Shown here: positions 12,001-23,539 of the stretch, in pieces
Position numbering within the stretch: position 1 is the first letter of the stretch
Layout: the number at the start of each line of letters is the position of its first letter
Assembly (NCBI GenBank): GCA_015178975.1
Contig: WHVD01000023.1
Span: forward strand, 1-64,000
Source: Hysterangium stoloniferum
Taxonomy: Eukaryota > Basidiomycota > Agaricomycetes > Hysterangiales > Hysterangiaceae
Reading direction: 5' to 3'
DNA length: 64,000 nucleotides
Notes under the pieces: generated by a model
What the model was told of the DNA's origin: nothing
The model's input: the letters and a program-made list of their open reading frames with translations, nothing else
The model's database searches: none
Program-made: the position numbers and the translations under genes

Positions 12001-13306
12001 TTGGCGAAGATGATGGGAAGTCTGTCGTGCGATACCTTGTGGAAGTGCAACAGATGGCAATGGACGGGTCATTCACATCTGGATGGGTTGTCGCGAGGCG
12101 ATATAGTGAGTTCTTCAATATGCATCAAAGCTTGAAGGACAAGTACCTCGCTGTGCGAAATTTGGAGTTTCCTGGGAAACGACTGGTTACCTCATTATCC
12201 AATAGTTTCGTCGATACAAGAAGGATATCACTCGAGAAATATCTTCAGGTGGATATATGTTCTTGCGTGTTTCACTTACAAATCTTACAAAGTTCCTCCA
12301 GAGTCTTGTAGCAATACCGATGGTTTGCGATAGCGAAGAACTTCGCGCATTTTTGTCTCGACAAGCACCTTTGAACGTGCTGCCTATTGATACTACTGGG
12401 AAATCTCATGCATCTTTCCCTGGACAAACCATCGTACGGACTGTTTATCGGTCGGTTGCTGAGAGCATAGATGATATGCTCTTTGGACCCTCCATGCTGG
12501 AAGTGATGATCCAGCGATTGACACGGCAAGCGGCTGAATTTGCTGGTATTGTTGGTGTGGGGATGAATGATGAGGACCTTGTGGCACAGGCCTTCAAATC
12601 ATCAGGGAAGTCCCTTCCAGAAGAGACGTTAATGAAATTTCCCGGTGTATTGAAAACACTGGAAGGGGAAAGCAGCGCATCTAGTTTCTCCTCACCGATT
12701 TGTGACCTGATCTTGGCCGTATTTGAATTGGATAAAAAGAATAATTGGCTGCGGCGCCAGGCCATTGTGATCATTCTTCAGCAGGTGTTAGGTGGTACTA
12801 TTGAAAGGTGACGGTACTATTGTCAGGCACAAGTGCGCCAGCTCATTATCATTACAGACAATTACGAGATAGTGTCCGATCATATCTAGACGAGGGTCAT
12901 CTCTTAAGGTATTTGAATATATTTCGCGATGGTTTGTGGCCAGGCGGCCAGTTGAAGCCACCAAGCGTGCCCCGAACTGCTGAGGAGAAAGCTCATACCC
13001 GCGATGAGGCTAACAAGAAACTTACTGCTTTGATCCCAGGTATGGCAGTTTACTTTGGAACTCTCTCGTCGGCTTTGACTGTTTTTTCCAGACCTAGCAG
13101 CTAATATGATCGGTCGATCTAATGCCCGGCGAGGAGCTCGGAGGATTTTCGCCGTCCTGCAAAATCGACGACTGAACCAGCATATTGTTTATACCATAGT
13201 CGACGAAGTTAGTCTTATTTAAAACCTTCTTTGATGCAACGATACTGAACTCTACTAGATATTTGGGGCTGTCTTCCCCGAAGCAGTCGAACTATCACGA
13301 TCCTAA
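9011..13306 (+). CDS. mdm1: Mdm1/SNX13-type sorting nexin (PXA-RGS-PX-Nexin C)
   Basis: Nine exons by my reading: 9011-9913, 9968-9990, 10041-10270, 10324-10442, 10518-12248, 12302-12807, 12858-13039, 13092-13207 and 13259-13306. They total 3858 nt in frame, giving 1285 residues. N terminus: two hydrophobic segments (about 10-62), expected to sit in the ER membrane. Then a PXA domain (about 105-310, LICRVSTLDLP to PIMDMLSDPDFWN), an RGS-like domain (about 443-600, FSLRDVLTNPSSLSYFMEFM), a long Ser-rich acidic linker, a coiled coil (about 835-905), a PX domain (about 925-1005, WVVARRYSEFFNMH, LEFPGKR) and a Nexin C domain at the C terminus. Relatives tether ER to vacuole or lysosome and bind phosphoinositides. 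Exon 2 is only 23 bp. No break seen; the start is the first Met before the membrane segments. Confidence 0.92.
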
Positions 13307-13701
13307 CGACCTTCTTTTTATGATAACCTTCTAATGATGATAAATTATCTCTGTAGTTTGCTTTGCCGAATATATTCCATAATATAATATGGATGGGTCA
13401 GTAAAGTTGTGATTCAAGACGTGCTTATTATCTCGCCATAACGTTAGGGGCTGCGACTGCTCGAATCAGAATATCTACTTCATTAGGGTGAACAAGTAGA
13501 GGAGCTATAATAATAATAATAATAATAATAATCATTCGAATTGAATTCTGTCTGTATCGCCTATTGGTTATACTGAGTGACATTTGTGACCAAGACCAAT
13601 CAGTCTGTGTACACATGTGGACATCTCCAGTCATTACCGATTCGCAAAGGAAATAATAGCTGAAAGTCCTAATTATTTAGCATCATCGGTTTCAATCGAT
13701 T
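13307..13701. other. Intergenic spacer with ATA microsatellite
   Basis: Short spacer between two genes on the same strand. It holds a (TAA)n microsatellite of about nine units at 13506-13532 and otherwise AT-rich sequence. The promoter of the UCS gene must lie here. Confidence 0.6.
13506..13532. repeat. (TAA)n microsatellite
   Basis: Perfect trinucleotide run of about nine units in the promoter-side spacer of the UCS-family gene. Confidence 0.9.
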
Positions 13702-15981
13702 ATGGCTAACGAAACTTCTCTCAAAGCATTGTCTCAAAAGCATCGAGATTCCCCGACTGAGAAGCTTCTACCCGAAGAGTTGACGCTCCTCATCGATGCG
13801 TTTATTCCAACCCCGGAAGACTCATCAATCAGAGCCCTGTCCCTCCTTTTCTTGTCGCAGTTCTCATCCAATATTCGCTATAAATATGCTACACAATCCG
13901 ACACAGACATAGCGACTGCTGTGCTCGTTCGTACGTTTGCCCCTCTCATTGAAACCCGCTTGGGAGAGACACAAGAATCTACAACTCTTTCAGGCATAAA
14001 TTTCCTTGCTTCGTTTTTCCAGGTAGACCCTCGATCGGGGTCTCAGATATTCCTGAGAGACGGACTTGTGGACGCTGTAATGGACGCGATTGACTTATAT
14101 CCATCGTCACGAGCTGTTCCGGTGGCAATTGCAAACCTTTTTTCTCAAGCCAGTGGGAATAGAGAATGCAGACCGGAGCTATCCTCGCCAGAGATAAAAA
14201 GTTGGCTCGAAGTCAAAAGTCGTCAAACCAACGATTCTAGTTTACGTGCATCCGCCGCAGTAGCTCTCGTGAAACTCTCTCGTGGTTCAAGGGCAGATGC
14301 AGAAAATAGTGCAGTTAACGGCATCTCAACCTCGACTCCCAAAGATGAAATCAACAATGGTGAAGACGAAGTAAAACTTGTCGAACTAATGAGAAATTTG
14401 GTTATTTCTGAAGGACAGCCGTCTTCGGCAACCCTGGACGCAGTTGAAGGCCTTGCATATTTAACTGTTCAACCCATGATTAAGGAGTCAATTTCCCGGG
14501 ATTCCGCTCTCTTGAAAAGTCTCATATCACTCATCCCCCGTCGTTCCAATGCGCCTTCTTTCCCCGCGTCTCACGCCGATCACACATCACAAATGCCAAC
14601 GAATCAAAATATCGATCTTGGCCTACACTACGGTATCGCTGCTATCATATTTAATATTTGTAGCTACAAGCCTCGACTTTCTGACGAGGAACAGCAGATG
14701 GAAAAACTCAAACGTATGGCGAGGGTGCCTGTTGGCGACGGGAAGCTATCTGCCAGCGATGCATCTGCCCTGTCAGACGTGGAAAAGCTGGATGACGATT
14801 CTCATGTTGCTGCTAGAGGAAAGCGATTACTGGACTGTGGCATTTTAGATGCGCTCAGTGGCATAATCAAACAGGGGGGTGGAAGGAGTCTGGGTAACCG
14901 AAATACCGCGATACAAAGGATACAAAGAGCAGCGGCCGCATCCATCCTGGCATTGATCGAGGACAAATCAAATAGAGGAAAGATCCTGCAAGGAGGGGGC
15001 GCGAGAGCCCTTCTCGCCATAGTTCAGTCATCCCTCGCTGACTTACTTTCTCGTGAAGGGAACGCACAGCAGATGGTCGATGCTCTGGATTCTGCAGACC
15101 TGGCAGCGATACAGGCTTTGGCCAAATTATCCATCACGTCTCCTCCGCCAGCCGTTTTTGGTTCTGCCCAGGATTCATACATCGATGCCATGCGTCCCTT
15201 TGCCATTCTCCTTTGTCATTCCTCGTCCTCGTTGCTCCAGCGGTTTGAGGCAATTATGGCTCTTACCAATATCGCATCTGTTTCGCTCGAAGCCGCCGAG
15301 CGAGTCAGTACATTCCGTTTTCAAACCAAGGGAAATAAAGCCGAGACAACTGTTGGAGACATCGTTAAACGCGTTGAGGGTCTTTTATTGGAAAACAACA
15401 CATTTTTGCGTCGAGCGGCAACAGAACTCGTATGTAATTTAGTGAACGGCGCCAATGGCTCATTTGAGTATTTTGGTGGCACAGCGAAGTCTAATGCAAA
15501 GTCGAGACTCCTTATTCTTATTGCATTATCGGATGTGGAGGATCTACAAACGAGATTAGCCGCATCTGGTGCTCTCGCCATTTTGACGGTTTCCCCATTC
15601 GCTTGTCAAAGTCTGGCGAAACTGGAGATAGAGCGTCATCGTGTTCTGCCAATATTGGTTGAACTTATTTCACCTGAAATTGCGCAGGAGTATCGTGAGG
15701 AGATTGAAGAAGACAGTGAGGAACAGGAGGAGAGACGGGGATCGGGTGATCCTGGCTTGGTTCATCGCGGAGTGGTGTGTGTTCGGAATCTTTTCGCCAA
15801 CATTGAAGGGCAGGACGAGAGGAAGGCCATGTCCCTAGAGGCGGAGAAAAGCGGCCTTGTCAGGGCACTTATACAGACAATCAAGTCGAGTCCGGCTGAT
15901 ACAGACAACAATGTTATTTTAAAACCGGCGGCGGAGGTGTTGAAATGGATCTTACAGGCCGGTGTAAAGTTACCATTATGA
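13702..15981 (+). CDS. she4: UCS-family myosin chaperone (She4/Cro1/UNC-45 type)
   Basis: Single open frame of 759 residues with no obvious intron. The protein is an all-helical armadillo-type array. Family stretches: SGINFLASFFQVDPRSGSQI (near 95), SLRASAAVALVKLSRG (near 180), DAVEGLAYLTVQP (near 248), then LHYGIAAIIFNICSYKPRLS (near 310), RAAAASILALIEDKSNRGKI (near 410), RRAATELVCNLVNG (near 572) and a C-terminal repeat region with an acidic insert (EEIEEDSEEQEERR). Fungal members have no N-terminal TPR domain, as here, and are about 700-800 residues long. Known relatives fold and protect myosin motor domains, acting in cytokinesis, endocytosis and polar growth. It looks intact. Confidence 0.9.
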   Translation: MANETSLKALSQKHRDSPTEKLLPEELTLLIDAFIPTPEDSSIRALSLLFLSQFSSNIRYKYATQSDTDIATAVLVRTFAPLIETRLGETQESTTLSGINFLASFFQVDPRSGSQIFLRDGLVDAVMDAIDLYPSSRAVPVAIANLFSQASGNRECRPELSSPEIKSWLEVKSRQTNDSSLRASAAVALVKLSRGSRADAENSAVNGISTSTPKDEINNGEDEVKLVELMRNLVISEGQPSSATLDAVEGLAYLTVQPMIKESISRDSALLKSLISLIPRRSNAPSFPASHADHTSQMPTNQNIDLGLHYGIAAIIFNICSYKPRLSDEEQQMEKLKRMARVPVGDGKLSASDASALSDVEKLDDDSHVAARGKRLLDCGILDALSGIIKQGGGRSLGNRNTAIQRIQRAAAASILALIEDKSNRGKILQGGGARALLAIVQSSLADLLSREGNAQQMVDALDSADLAAIQALAKLSITSPPPAVFGSAQDSYIDAMRPFAILLCHSSSSLLQRFEAIMALTNIASVSLEAAERVSTFRFQTKGNKAETTVGDIVKRVEGLLLENNTFLRRAATELVCNLVNGANGSFEYFGGTAKSNAKSRLLILIALSDVEDLQTRLAASGALAILTVSPFACQSLAKLEIERHRVLPILVELISPEIAQEYREEIEEDSEEQEERRGSGDPGLVHRGVVCVRNLFANIEGQDERKAMSLEAEKSGLVRALIQTIKSSPADTDNNVILKPAAEVLKWILQAGVKLPL

Positions 15982-16238
15982 GTATGAGGCCTTCCTGCAG
16001 GTTTCGCTTACAGAGGCTCTTGCGATGGATCACTATTGGAAGGAAATTAGATCCTTTTGTTTTTTTTTTTAAAAAATCACTATTGCGTGCAAATGATTAT
16101 TACAACACGAAGTGCTATAATTGAGGCTCGAGATTCCTGAAAAGTTCAATGCTGGCGGATAATCAACATCGCTCGTTTTTCCTAATGGATCTGTATGAAA
16201 GCACTCGCCGTTCGGAACATACTTGCGAATGGTTAGCT

Positions 16239-16820
16239 CCAAAAATTTATAGGATCCTCGTAAGGAGCTTACTTTATATAAACTCCGCCAATAACTCATC
16301 GGATCCTTAACCGAGTTTAAGGATCCAACATGTGATTAGAATCCAACAAACTTTTGGATCCTTAAATGAACCATATGTTAAATTTGATGATGAAACACAC
16401 CTTTTTATAGGGGGAGTCCACCAATTATTGCAACTTTTCATATGAAGATGCTAATTGTGGACCATGCATTTGGAGGTTAATGTGTGTCAGAACCACTATA
16501 CACCTCCCAGAGCATCCAACCTATATTGTCAGGAGGTGCTACACTAACTGACACAAGATATTGAGACACAAAGTACTTTTATTACAAGCTTATTAAACCC
16601 TTGTATATTGTGTATTGCAATAGAGTCAACTCATACTATTTTTAATACCATAACCGAGTTAAAACCGGTTAAGGGTTGTGATTGCAGGGTTTAGCATCCA
16701 ATGAACTTTTGGATCCTCAAAAGATTCCTAACCGATTTTAACTCTTATAAGGATTCAATGGATGAGTGTTGGAGTTTATATAAAGTAGGGGACTACTAAG
16801 GATCCTAAAACCTTTTGGGG
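16239..16820. mobile_element. MITE with long terminal inverted repeats
   Basis: About 582 bp with no coding capacity. The left arm (about 16239-16375) and right arm (about 16690-16820) are imperfect inverted copies. Both read CCAAAA, a short AT stretch, TAGGATCCT, then CTTTATATAAACTCC and ACTCATC when followed from the outside. GGATCC recurs several times in both arms. This is the form of a non-autonomous DNA transposon. Superfamily and target duplication are not clear by eye. It lies between the convergent-free 3' end of the UCS gene and the RNase T2 promoter. Confidence 0.75.
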
Positions 16821-17587
16821 AGGGGGGTTATCCCAGTGTAGACAGTCTCGAATGCAATGGATCTTTCTCATAGTTCAGAATTTTCCCAGCACTAAGATCC
16901 AGCCTCGGATGGAGTCTACCTGGAACTCCGATCAACGCTTTTGGAAGGAATGTTGATGTGAAAATATTATAAATAAAATTAAAACTTGTGTTGTCTCTGG
17001 CACCCACCCATTTGTACGGCGCTTATCATATGCCTGAAGATAAAGTAAACCAATATTAGAGTCTATTTAATTGTATTCCTCCATATGAATCTTTGATCAT
17101 TGTGCATGTGTGTGTGTGTATCAGTCAATCCGACTCACTCAATCTCTGACATCACAACCTCAAACCTGAGCAAGCACTGCTTATCCGCACGCCTGATCAG
17201 TAAAACACTTATTTTTATTCAGAATATATCTATTCTTATTTTTTCCTAACATGTATACACCCGTCACGTTCGATGTGCCAGTCGTTGCCGATAGGTGAAC
17301 CACCGTTTATTTATAGGCACCCACCATACGTCCCAATCCGAAAAGCGTTCTATGGCTGCGGACGGGCCTAGATGAAACGTGTTATGAGAAGTCATGGTCA
17401 ATTCACTTGTGATTCTTTGGGAATCTGCGACGGCACATACATCGGCACACGTCACTAAATCATCAACCAACCATACGTTGACTTCCCAATCAGTACGTAG
17501 ACTCCACATGCTCCTGTCTTGTTGAGCACCCATTGAACACAGCTTAGAATGACACACGTATTCTGCATTCTGGTCGCCCAGGTTGAC
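16821..17587. other. Upstream region of the RNase T2 gene
   Basis: No gene supported. It includes a short TG-rich run (near 17108) and a small minus-strand ORF (17264-17557) with no recognisable domain, which I treat as chance. Confidence 0.4.
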
Positions 17588-17595
17588 TATATAAG
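17588..17595 (+). promoter_or_regulatory. TATA box of RNase T2 gene
   Basis: TATATAAG lies 41 bp before the ATG at 17636, the expected distance for a short 5' leader in a secreted-protein gene. Confidence 0.6.
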
Positions 17596-17635
17596 CTCTC
17601 GTTACATATCTAATAGTCTCTCACCCGTAGTCGCA

Positions 17636-19701
17636 ATGGCTTCTGTACGCATCGTGTCGTTGCTATCGCTCGTAGGAATTGCCTGCGCAGGCATTATAAA
17701 CAATGCAGACATGTCCCCTGCACAACTCTTCCCCCGTGCATCATCAGGATGCCCGACTAACGGCCAGATATCTTGTCACAACACCACGACCCAAACCAAC
17801 CTCTGCTGCTTCGAATCTCCAGGAGTAAGTTGTAACTCGCAGCATACCTTTAACGATGGCTTATGCGCACGATACATTAGGGGTTATTGCTCCAGACCCA
17901 GGTAAGTCACTCGTACACGACTGCATGATCTCTGTCCAAGTCGCTTGGTGTTCAGTTTTGGGACACATCAGGGCCTGGAACGGCCCTTCCTACTACTTGG
18001 ACCGTTCATGGTAAGTGATATCCGAAACTTTTCCCCTATGTTTCGTCTTAATTGATTAAACAGGTCTCTGGCCTGATCAGTACGTCAAATTTGTTCAGCC
18101 GGACGGCGGATAGCTAATAGTCGTTTGTGATTCAGCTGTGATACAACCTTCTCGGAAAACTGTGACTCGTCCCGCGATTATACTGATATCACGACTGTAA
18201 GAGATCAATTAACGTCTAGCAGGCATTCATTGAAGTTTATTCGATCTGTAGATTATCCAGAATGCTGGTCAGACTGAATTGTTGAACTTCATGAACACTG
18301 TGACTATCGAACTTATTCATTGACCTTAATCAAGCAACTTACTATTTTTGAAGTTCTGGTTGGATATTAACGGGAACAATGAGCAGTTTTGGGCGGTTCG
18401 TTTATAATTACTTCCATGATACCGGAAACATCAACTTGCTTGATAGCATGAATGGGCCACTCATGGAACATGCTACAGGTACGGTTCTATCCTCTCTGTC
18501 ATAAAACCCACGTACTGAAGACTTCCCGAATAGCACACTTAGACTCGCATGCATTCCCTCAGGTTCGCCAACTGGCACAGAGGTATGTCAGAAGTTTGAC
18601 CAAAAAGACATGTAATCTCACTTTTTTTTTTACGACGATGTAGGCTGTCGACTTTTTCTTAACGGTCGAGAAACTCTTCAAGGTTAGATCTATTCTTTGA
18701 GTCTTTGGTCTGTGGTAAAAACTCAGGACATGACTGTGAACATAGTCTCTACCGACTTTCCAATGGCTCGAACAAGCAGGCATCACCCCTTCATCAAGCA
18801 GGACCTTCACCCTCTCTCAGCTTACAAGTGCACTGAAGACTGCATCGGTGCGTTTAGATCGTGTCATTAAGGTATTATTAACATTTACCTGCTGGTTTCT
18901 TGTTTCTACCTAGGGTGTAACACCTGCCCTGGACTGCAGTGGTACTGCCATAAACCAGATCAGTTGGTATTTCAATCTTCAGGGAAGTATTATTGACGGC
19001 ACATTCATTCCAATTGGTATGCACGGTGTTTACCATATGGCTGATACTTGAAATATTATTACCATGCACAGATGCTCCAAAGGCGGGGTCTTGCGCCAGC
19101 AGTGGCTTAACCTATCCACCGAAACCGGGATCTACTGGTACTTCAACCGCACCAGTAAGCACTCGTTTCGATTGACTTACATAGCACTCTAAACATGGTT
19201 ATAGGCCCCCACAGGCGTTAGTGTTATTTGCTAACATATTATATTGCTGTATATACTCACATTCATCTAGACACCTGGCTCTGTCCCGACCAAATCCACC
19301 GTTGGCGTGCTTACATCTTCAGGCACTGTCACAGGCGGTGTACTCACAGCTGGGACATGGTCTGTTCAGACCCCTGCTACATTTACCACTACACCGTCGG
19401 GCTCGGGTTTTACGCTTACGACGAGCAAAGGACCCTGTGCTGTAATTAGTGGACAATTTGAATGCGGCAGCGGCATTAGCCCCTCTGTTTTCGGTTCGGT
19501 GAGTCGACACACTATATCGCAGTAACTCATAAACTAATTCAGAACTAAAAACAGACGACCTCTGGAAGTCACCTTTTAATCACGTTCGGTGGCTCTTCTG
19601 CGTTCTCAGCTGCTTCGGTTCCCAGTGGCACCACCCAAGTTCCCATAAAGAGTGGCTCTGGAAGTGGTCTGGCCATTTCCTTGGTTTTCAACTCTGCATA
19701 A
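17636..19701 (+). CDS. Secreted ribonuclease T2
   Basis: Fifteen exons by my reading: 17636-17824, 17881-17901, 17956-18010, 18064-18079, 18136-18196, 18252-18299, 18354-18395, 18447-18478, 18534-18582, 18644-18682, 18746-18847, 18914-19016, 19072-19154, 19271-19498 and 19555-19701. They sum to 1215 nt in frame, giving 404 residues. Signal peptide: MASVRIVSLLSLVGIACAG. Both catalytic segments are present: CAS I TWTVHGLWPD and CAS II EWATHGTC, with the active-site histidines. Paired cysteines fit the family. After a Thr/Ser/Pro-rich linker comes a C-terminal extension of about 110 residues (from about residue 290), as in some fungal T2 enzymes. The enzyme cleaves RNA outside the cell via a 2',3'-cyclic phosphate. 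Several exons are tiny (16, 21, 32 bp). No break seen. Confidence 0.93.
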
Positions 19702-20560
19702 AGGAAATTATTGGTGTCGAGTCAATACTGCCGCATAATATATGTTATCCATATATCCTGCATCTGTCTGTTAATATATTACCTTTTACAAGTGCCAAGC
19801 GTTTTACGTATCTTAAGAGGCACAGGCCCAGGGACTGAGATTCGGGCTTACCGTCTTCAGCCTAGGCTGCATATGACTGTGAACGTGTGAGCTGACATTG
19901 GCTGGCATCCTTATGCTTTAAAACTCAGGGGAGATCAGAAACAATGTTGTTTGTTAAAAAATCGTACTAACATTTGGCCAATGTGATCAATAAAAGGGGT
20001 AATGTTGTCAATTGAACGATTTGTTTTCTCGAAATTGGATTATTGGTAGGATAATAAGGGGATTCTACCATCGTCATCAATCACGAACTCACTTTTGAAA
20101 GGAACTATCAAGGATAGCACATAATATATTATAATGCCGCAGTGCCGCCACTTTAAAGTCTTCAAACTCCGCTGACAACCATTTATAAGCTGACTAATTT
20201 GCAGTTTTCGTTTCTTTCTCACAACGCTCTCAAGTCAAATTACAAGTCGTCCCAAATGGACTCCCATTTTTCACACAGGCTTGTGCCAAAGTAGAGCGGC
20301 GATCAACTATTCGCACGTCTTAGTGCCCATATATATTCGTTTTGTGCGTATGTTTTATGCCAACACGGAGGGCCGGGGGTTCCGTACAAATAAGTTGTTT
20401 CTATCTAGTGCACGTATATGTATGTATCACAAATCCATGGAATTTGTCCCATTTCCACCTTTGTGACAAAATCTATAATGGGGCACAAAATGCCCGAACT
20501 ATATACATGAGTTGTTTCGTACAATAATCTGCACTAAGTAAAGGACTTACCTCAGTCACA
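19702..20560. other. Intergenic, no gene seen
   Basis: 3' flank of RNase T2. AT-rich, with only short ORFs of no recognisable content. The last part adjoins the copia fossil. Confidence 0.4.
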
Positions 20561-22228
20561 GTTAGCAATGTAAAGACTGAGGTATTAAACTTAAATTTTC
20601 CTGATATATATATAAACGTGGGTGGTGGCTGTGCTCGCAACACGGGGCCATCATTCTTTGCAGGGATCCCCAATTTCGAGATCGAACGAAGCATCCAACG
20701 GAAATATCACCTTGTACACGCTGCCCAGATTCAGTACTAGACAAAGCCATCATTGATTGGCGTTTGCTAGCCCTGGAGATGGCCCCTCTATTGGTAATGA
20801 AAACGAAAACCGAGGTAGACCCGGATGTTTCATTGTCACCAGACCAATCGGCATCCGTATATCCATGGACATTGATGTCGAGCGATACGTCGGTCCCGTT
20901 ATATATCAGTTCTAATTCCATCGTAGCTTTGAGATATCGAAGTACACATTTTGCGGCTTCCCAGTAGCAGCGCTGGGGTGCTGCGCTGAAACGGCTGAGG
21001 AGTTCGACTGCATAAGCTAAGTCCCAAGCATGGCGTACATCAGGGAGCCTACCACTGTAAGATACGACACGCGTTTCCCTTCGATGGTCATTTCAAATAT
21101 GGTGGGATCAACCCCATTTGAATCGGGAGTTTCTGAGGTTAATCTAGAGTTATGTGCTAAAGGAGTCCAGACCAATTTGCAAGTTTTCATGCCGCTCCGT
21201 TCAAGCACGGTGCGAATATACTGAGTCTGTGATAGTGATATCGTTTGAGCCTTTTGATTTCATCGAATTTCCACTCCGAGTATAAATTTAGCTTCTCCCG
21301 GTTCCATCTTAAAGAATTTATAAAATTCATGAAGGGAAGCTCACTGCCAGGAGCAGATACCGTTATATATACTACAAGAAAACATACTTCTTTGTCTTTT
21401 CGGTAAACGTCATCAGGAAAGTGGGAAGATCAGTGTCTGCAGCTAATGTTTAGTTCATTCATTCTCTTGGTGATCCTACTTTGTTTTTGAGTGTCCAGGC
21501 TAGAGGTTTCATGGAAAATACCATCCACCTGAGGCTGATCTTTGAAAACCTTTCTGATGTACTTGCCCCCATTGTCACTTCATAGGTAGCTAGTACAGAG
21601 TGATGTAAAGTTTTCATCTTGCATTTCCATTCAGAAAAATGTTTGGATATCTGATTTCCATTGGTTGTAAATTCAGAGGGTCTCTCATTTGTGTGTTTCA
21701 AGAAGTACATATATCCATTGGAACCATATGAAACCATTCACAATTACCATCCAATATCTGACCTTCACATGATGCTGGGGTGTTCAAGCCACTGACATCA
21801 GAGTGAATAATTTGTGAGGGTTTTGTTGAGTGCACTTTTATTTGAAGCTCAAAAGGCAGCATTTTCATTTTCCCTAGTATGCATGCTTCACAGAGGAAGG
21901 TTTTCCAGTGAGGGTGTCAATTCCCTGAAGTGGGCCTTTATTTACCAAATGCTTAATCTGATCAAAAGACACATGCACCATTTGTCTGTGTAGCACATTA
22001 TGTCTACTACTGCATGGCCAAATTCTATTGCTTCACAAGGATGTACTTGGATGTGATATAATCTATTTCAATGGATGCCTTGCATGACAATTTCTTTCTC
22101 CTATTTGTGAGGGGCACCCCTGGTGAGGAGGTCTAGTAATCTGCCTTATTATATTTTTCTATTATTTTTCCACTTAAGATATTCTCCAAATATCTTGCCT
22201 CACATTAGTTTGAAGGTCTATGTATGTA
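20561..22228 (-). mobile_element. Ty1/copia fossil
   Basis: Minus-strand remains of a copia pol. RNase H piece at 20562-20921 (GYTDADWSGD, GAISRASKRQS, ALSSTES), C-terminal RT piece at 21017-21208 (VGSLMYAMLGT), integrase-region piece at 21459-21737 (KHTNERPSEFTTNG) and a GAG-pre-integrase-like CEACILGKMK near 21870. No LTR pair seen. Broken in many places, so old. Confidence 0.85.
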
Positions 22229-22233
22229 CACTT

Positions 22234-23534
22234 TGTCACAAATTGAATATTACTCAATAAAGTCGAATAAACAATCAAAGAATATTCAACAATATTGAAT
22301 ACAGATGCCTCATTCAACAAAGTATTAATTCATCCTGTTGATAAAGTGTGAGGCAAATATAGGACACAGAGGCTCACGAATAATTAAGTCGAAGAAAGGC
22401 TCGGAAAAAGTTTGACAATTATATAATACAGTAATAATATAATTATGATACAGGTTTTCTGACTGACTTCCTTCATTCCTGTTACAACTGGAATTCCTGC
22501 CGGACTCCGGGCACTAACTTATATGCACCTGCGCCCTATACATACCAATTGTCAGTTTACCGGAATCCCTGCTGGACTCCGTATGTCAGACTTGTCTACA
22601 TTTGACTTCATTACATCATGTATCAGTCACTGGAATACCCACTGGACTCTGTCCCTGTCTATGTCTGACCTTGTCCCATGCATCAGTCACCGGACCCCGC
22701 TCAGAAAACCCATCATCCCTCTAACAGAGCCCCATTCCTGTTTTAGTCAAATGACCTGTCACGATTTGGACTCTGCTCCCACTCTGTTTCCCATTATGGT
22801 TTATGATTTGTCACGATTTGGACTCCGCTCCATTCCGTCCCGTTCTTAACACCAAATTTGGTGTTTACTATTCTCATTTTATGTTTTGCTAGTTTCGTTT
22901 CATCATTACTGGGTTTGGCATGTCATTCATTCCACAGTCTATATAGTCTGGCAGATGTTGTACATACAATCCAGTCAGAAAATTGGCTTAGATTCTTCCC
23001 CAGTAATCTAATACATTTTCCGCTCTAAACTCCTACTTGAATTACACTGCTCACGCTAGTCGGATCCCACAGGCTCTGGTGCATCTATCTCTCTTATCTA
23101 TCTCGACTCCTGACCTCTTGACCCACGACCTCCGACCTACGACCCCTTGACCCACGAACCCCGTCTAGACTCCCCAGGATTCCTGTCTGCCTGTCTGAAA
23201 TTGGACAACATGATCTCGCGAGGGTGCAGCCTATAAGCTGAAGCCAAGTCCTACCAGATATTCCCCGGGTTTCTCTGGAAACCTGCCATGTACATACCCT
23301 AACAGTTCCTATCATTGTCCTTTTATACTATATATCATTTACCTATGATGATAATATGATATCAAAGTGAAATCATCAATGATGTCAAACTGAGACAAGT
23401 TGAAGATATTCGAAGATATTGTCGAAGAATAGTCAAGTCAGAAGTCGAGTTGGAAAGTTGAAGGAAAGTTGAAGGAATGTCGAAGAAATATTAAATTGAA
23501 TATTATTGGAATTTGAGTTTGTACATTCATGACA
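22234..23534 (+). repeat. Solo LTR 'G', split by a later solo LTR
   Basis: Starts TGTCACAAATTG and ends CATTCATGACA, flanked on both sides by CACTT (22229-22233 and 23535-23539), a 5-bp target duplication. The sequence is interrupted by the solo LTR at 22480-23304. A related copy in the opposite orientation is at 39943-40347; shared stretches include AATAAAGTCGAATAA and GAGACAAGTTGAA. Confidence 0.8.
22480..23304 (+). repeat. Solo LTR 'C' nested in LTR G
   Basis: 825-bp LTR from TGTTACAACTGG to CCCTAACA, flanked by ATTCC and GTTCC, an aged target duplication with one difference. It contains the shared LTR block in the form GCAGCCTATAAGCTGAAGCC (23226-23245). The same family occurs in opposite orientation at 60117-60926. 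Confidence 0.85.
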
Positions 23535-23539
23535 CACTT

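Noticed and set aside
17264-17557. 97-residue minus-strand ORF before the RNase T2 gene
   Set aside because: Overlaps the likely promoter of RNase T2 and has no recognisable content.
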